This document shows positions 61,701 to 64,000 of a stretch of 64,000 bases of DNA, one piece after another (position 1 is the first letter of the stretch; each line of letters starts with the position of its first letter). The position numbers and the translations under genes were made by a program. The notes under the pieces were generated by a model that was not told where the DNA came from, ran no database searches, and saw only the letters and a list, made by a program, of their open reading frames with translations. Source of the stretch: Varroa destructor (Eukaryota > Arthropoda > Arachnida > Mesostigmata > Varroidae); the NCBI RefSeq assembly GCF_002443255.2, contig NW_019211455.1, forward strand, positions 22,171,126 through 22,235,125. The letters are read 5' to 3'.

Positions 61701-64000
61701 CGTAATTATGTTAACCAGAAGTTATATTATCACCTTTTCCATCATATGCACCCATAGCAACATCAGCATTCGCTGGTCTACCATCTCAGGCCTGGCGCAA
61801 ATATTAGATCTTCAGAAAACATAAGCACAAGTTACTTATCTTTTTATTAAATGGCGTTTCAACCATAAAACACCGAACGTTGAGCTTTTGTATAACCTCA
61901 ATTAATCATGCGTCTAGTTGTAGATAAACAAACGTGCGAAACATGCTAAAGGTCATTGGTTGAATATTACTGGCGACTACTATTGATAACGGTGGACTTG
62001 ACGTAAAAAAATTAGAGTAACGAACGGCAAGTTGCCAACGTACTGATACTGCCTCAGCAGATCACAGAATCAGATAAATAAAAATTAGCACAGAGTTCAG
62101 CGGTCTTAGTTTTCTTAGTTCTTGGCAAAACTGCGCTGATACCACGAACTGTCCATTTATTTTGATGTCCTTGCCATTACGGGCCACGTAGATATTGGGT
62201 CACGCAGAACGAGTTCGTCGTTATCCTGCGTCTCCCGAACGTGTCCCGTCTTGTTATTTACCTCGTTCGCCAATCGGTACGCGACGCGAGCTCAGATAAG
62301 AAGACAAATACCACCTCAAGTTAGTTTTTTACGTGCGTGATGTTCCCTTTTCATTGTGCACTTCTGCTTTCTGCTCTCGCGTTATTGACGTACGCACAAA
62401 TAGGTCGATATTTTTTCAACGCCATAAACTCCGAGAGAAGCTCGGGCTGTAAATTGCCATGCAGGGTGCAGCAGTCCCAGCTGCTAAAGATCTGTACTAG
62501 CTCCAATTGAGGGATCTGACATATTGAAGCGGCACGACCAGCTTGTATCAAAACACTAAGAAAAAAAATCGGCTTGCACGACAGCATAATTGCATTGTAG
62601 AACACCTTTTCAGCAGAGTTATAGAACTACAGTTTTTGTAGAAAGAATTGATAGTTCCGAGCGCAAACTCGTGGGCTCGTGAGATGCAGATGAACACCAG
62701 TTACTTACATAAGGAAAAATAACTGAGGAAATTGTCCGGTTTTCGAAGTTGGGGAAGGAGAAGAAAATAAGCAATCTTCGGTTTAATCAGCCCGAGGCGG
62801 ACTTCAACTCGCCTTCGTAATGAAACAGTAACGGCCAACTGCGACAACATGGACAGATAGCGTCATTCAAAGATCCAACCCCCTCTCCGCCTCCCGCTCC
62901 TAACGTATCGACTTCTGGCTTTTTGAGAAGACCCAGAGGGTCGAGTAGTACACACCAGCGAAAAAGCTCACAAGGTTCCCACAACGTGTAAACAACGCTA
63001 AGAAAGGACAGAGAACACAAAACAACTGGAGAGTTTGTCTAGGAAGGCGAGCTGACGATGGAAACTGCAAGAAACCGTAGTTGCTGGTGACGGTAAACAG
63101 CAAAATGACGAGATGCTACGTCGCACTGGTGCTTCGGCGAGCGACGTAGATAACGTGTAGTCATGGCGTTCAGGGCAGTACGCTAAAGTACAAAGACAGT
63201 TAAAGAGAAACAAAGCGCACTTATCCACTGGAATTTGCAGCACAAAAGCTATATGATGTAGTAAAGTGGTTATATATTAAACAAGAGAGACGGTTTTGCA
63301 AGTAACCGCCTCATAGGTTTTGTGCCTAAACGCATTTTCTATAAACTGGATAGAATTTTTATTTTCTTCGATAAACACACCGAAAACATTGCTTTCACTC
63401 AATCTACATACCTATCTCGTTGATCTCCGATTATTTACTGTGGTGACAAAGGCCAGGCAGGGTTTGAATAAGAGACTCGTATTTGACTGACTTTAGCAAC
63501 AAAAGGAATGGTCAAAGTAAAGAAATTATAAAGAGAAATAAACAAATCCTTTCCTAGAATCATTTATAAACTTCGTCATCCAATTACAGTGCTTACCGTT
63601 ATTGTCAGCAGCACTACTTATTAAGACAGCTAGACATCTAAGAACATTCCCGTTACGGGTGCTCTTATTATGATGTGCGGTTACTTAATGTGGGCGTTAT
63701 GTGTTGGGAGTAACGGCCAGCCGACTGCTAACATCTCTGCTGCCTGCGTTCATTTTACTGTCAAACAATGGCCTACTGCAAAAGTAATGAAAAGATCGTC
63801 CGAGAACTGAAAGCCACTAAACTGTCACTTCGCTGATCGAAAACCTCCATTCACAGATCTTAAACCTGCACAGTATAGCTAGTTTGTTATGTGACTTTGT
63901 CTGCTATCTAGGTTGGTTTATCTGGCCCCTTTCATCGACGTCAGCGGTAGCGATTTCACCGTTGTAATGGGCCTGGCTGACAGTCGCCGGGAGCGCTAGT
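58711..64000. other. No convincing gene; minisatellite at 59126
   Basis: Apart from the 37-bp repeat array and a TA run at about 60051-60062, I see short open frames only. The minus strand near 62875-62905 is G-rich in short runs (weak quadruplex potential). The stretch is consistent with intron or intergenic DNA. Confidence 0.5.
59126..59243 (+). repeat. 37-bp minisatellite, about 3.2 copies
   Basis: Copies lie at 59126-59162, 59163-59199 and 59200-59236, with a 7-base start of a fourth (GGGATTG). Copies 2 and 3 differ at 4 of 37 positions; copy 1 differs from copy 2 at about 11. The unit contains CTCTGGTATCTGG-like blocks. Since 37 is not a multiple of 3, a frame through the array changes at each copy, so coding is unlikely although two frames are open across it. 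Confidence 0.93.

Overview
The window looks like gene-poor nuclear DNA from an invertebrate. Base composition is moderately AT-rich (about 40% GC by eye), CpG is not visibly depleted, and microsatellites are AT-type. There is no operon-like packing and no Shine-Dalgarno-spaced gene series. I see no tRNA, rRNA, snRNA, CRISPR array or recognisable transposon protein. An arthropod, possibly a mite or other chelicerate, would fit, but this is inference from general character and not from any identified gene. Open frames are no longer than expected in random sequence of this composition: I estimate several thousand stop-to-stop frames and a longest one of roughly 150 to 180 codons, and the longest here is 176. 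Frame length is therefore not evidence of coding. I ranked candidates by splice sites, phase agreement, start context and codon pattern, and confidences are low on purpose. Layout: 1-24 kb is mostly featureless, with AT microsatellites, small hairpins and a few weak exon candidates. 24.0-24.65 kb is a GC- and CpG-rich patch with a good donor site, a possible promoter and untranslated first exon. At 26816-27016 lies the best coding-exon candidate on the + strand: 67 codons, ATG in good context, an Asn-rich stretch, and a donor in phase 0. Downstream on the same strand are two places where a pyrimidine-rich 3' splice site is fused directly to a 5' splice site: 43123/43124 (followed 39 bases later by a stronger GTAAGT donor) and 58470/58471. 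They sit about 16.1 and 15.3 kb apart. This is the layout expected of recursive splicing through one very long intron that runs off the right edge. That model is the most interesting thing in the window. Other candidates: minus-strand exons at 33.7-34.8 kb and 41.8-42.7 kb (two of the latter join in phase), two small multi-exon + strand models (35.0-35.7 kb and 58.0-58.7 kb, the second competing with the recursive-site reading), and a coding-like patch at 54.3-55.2 kb. Repeats and structures: a near-perfect 27-bp-arm hairpin at 44206-44262, a 37-bp minisatellite at 59126-59243, a decreasing G-run array (10, 8, 6) at 31307-31336, long AT microsatellites at 1056, 13677 and 37147, a (TG)n at 47470 and a 34-base purine run at 19698. 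If the long-intron model holds, most of the right 37 kb is intron of one + strand gene, and minus-strand candidates inside it would be nested genes or false positives.
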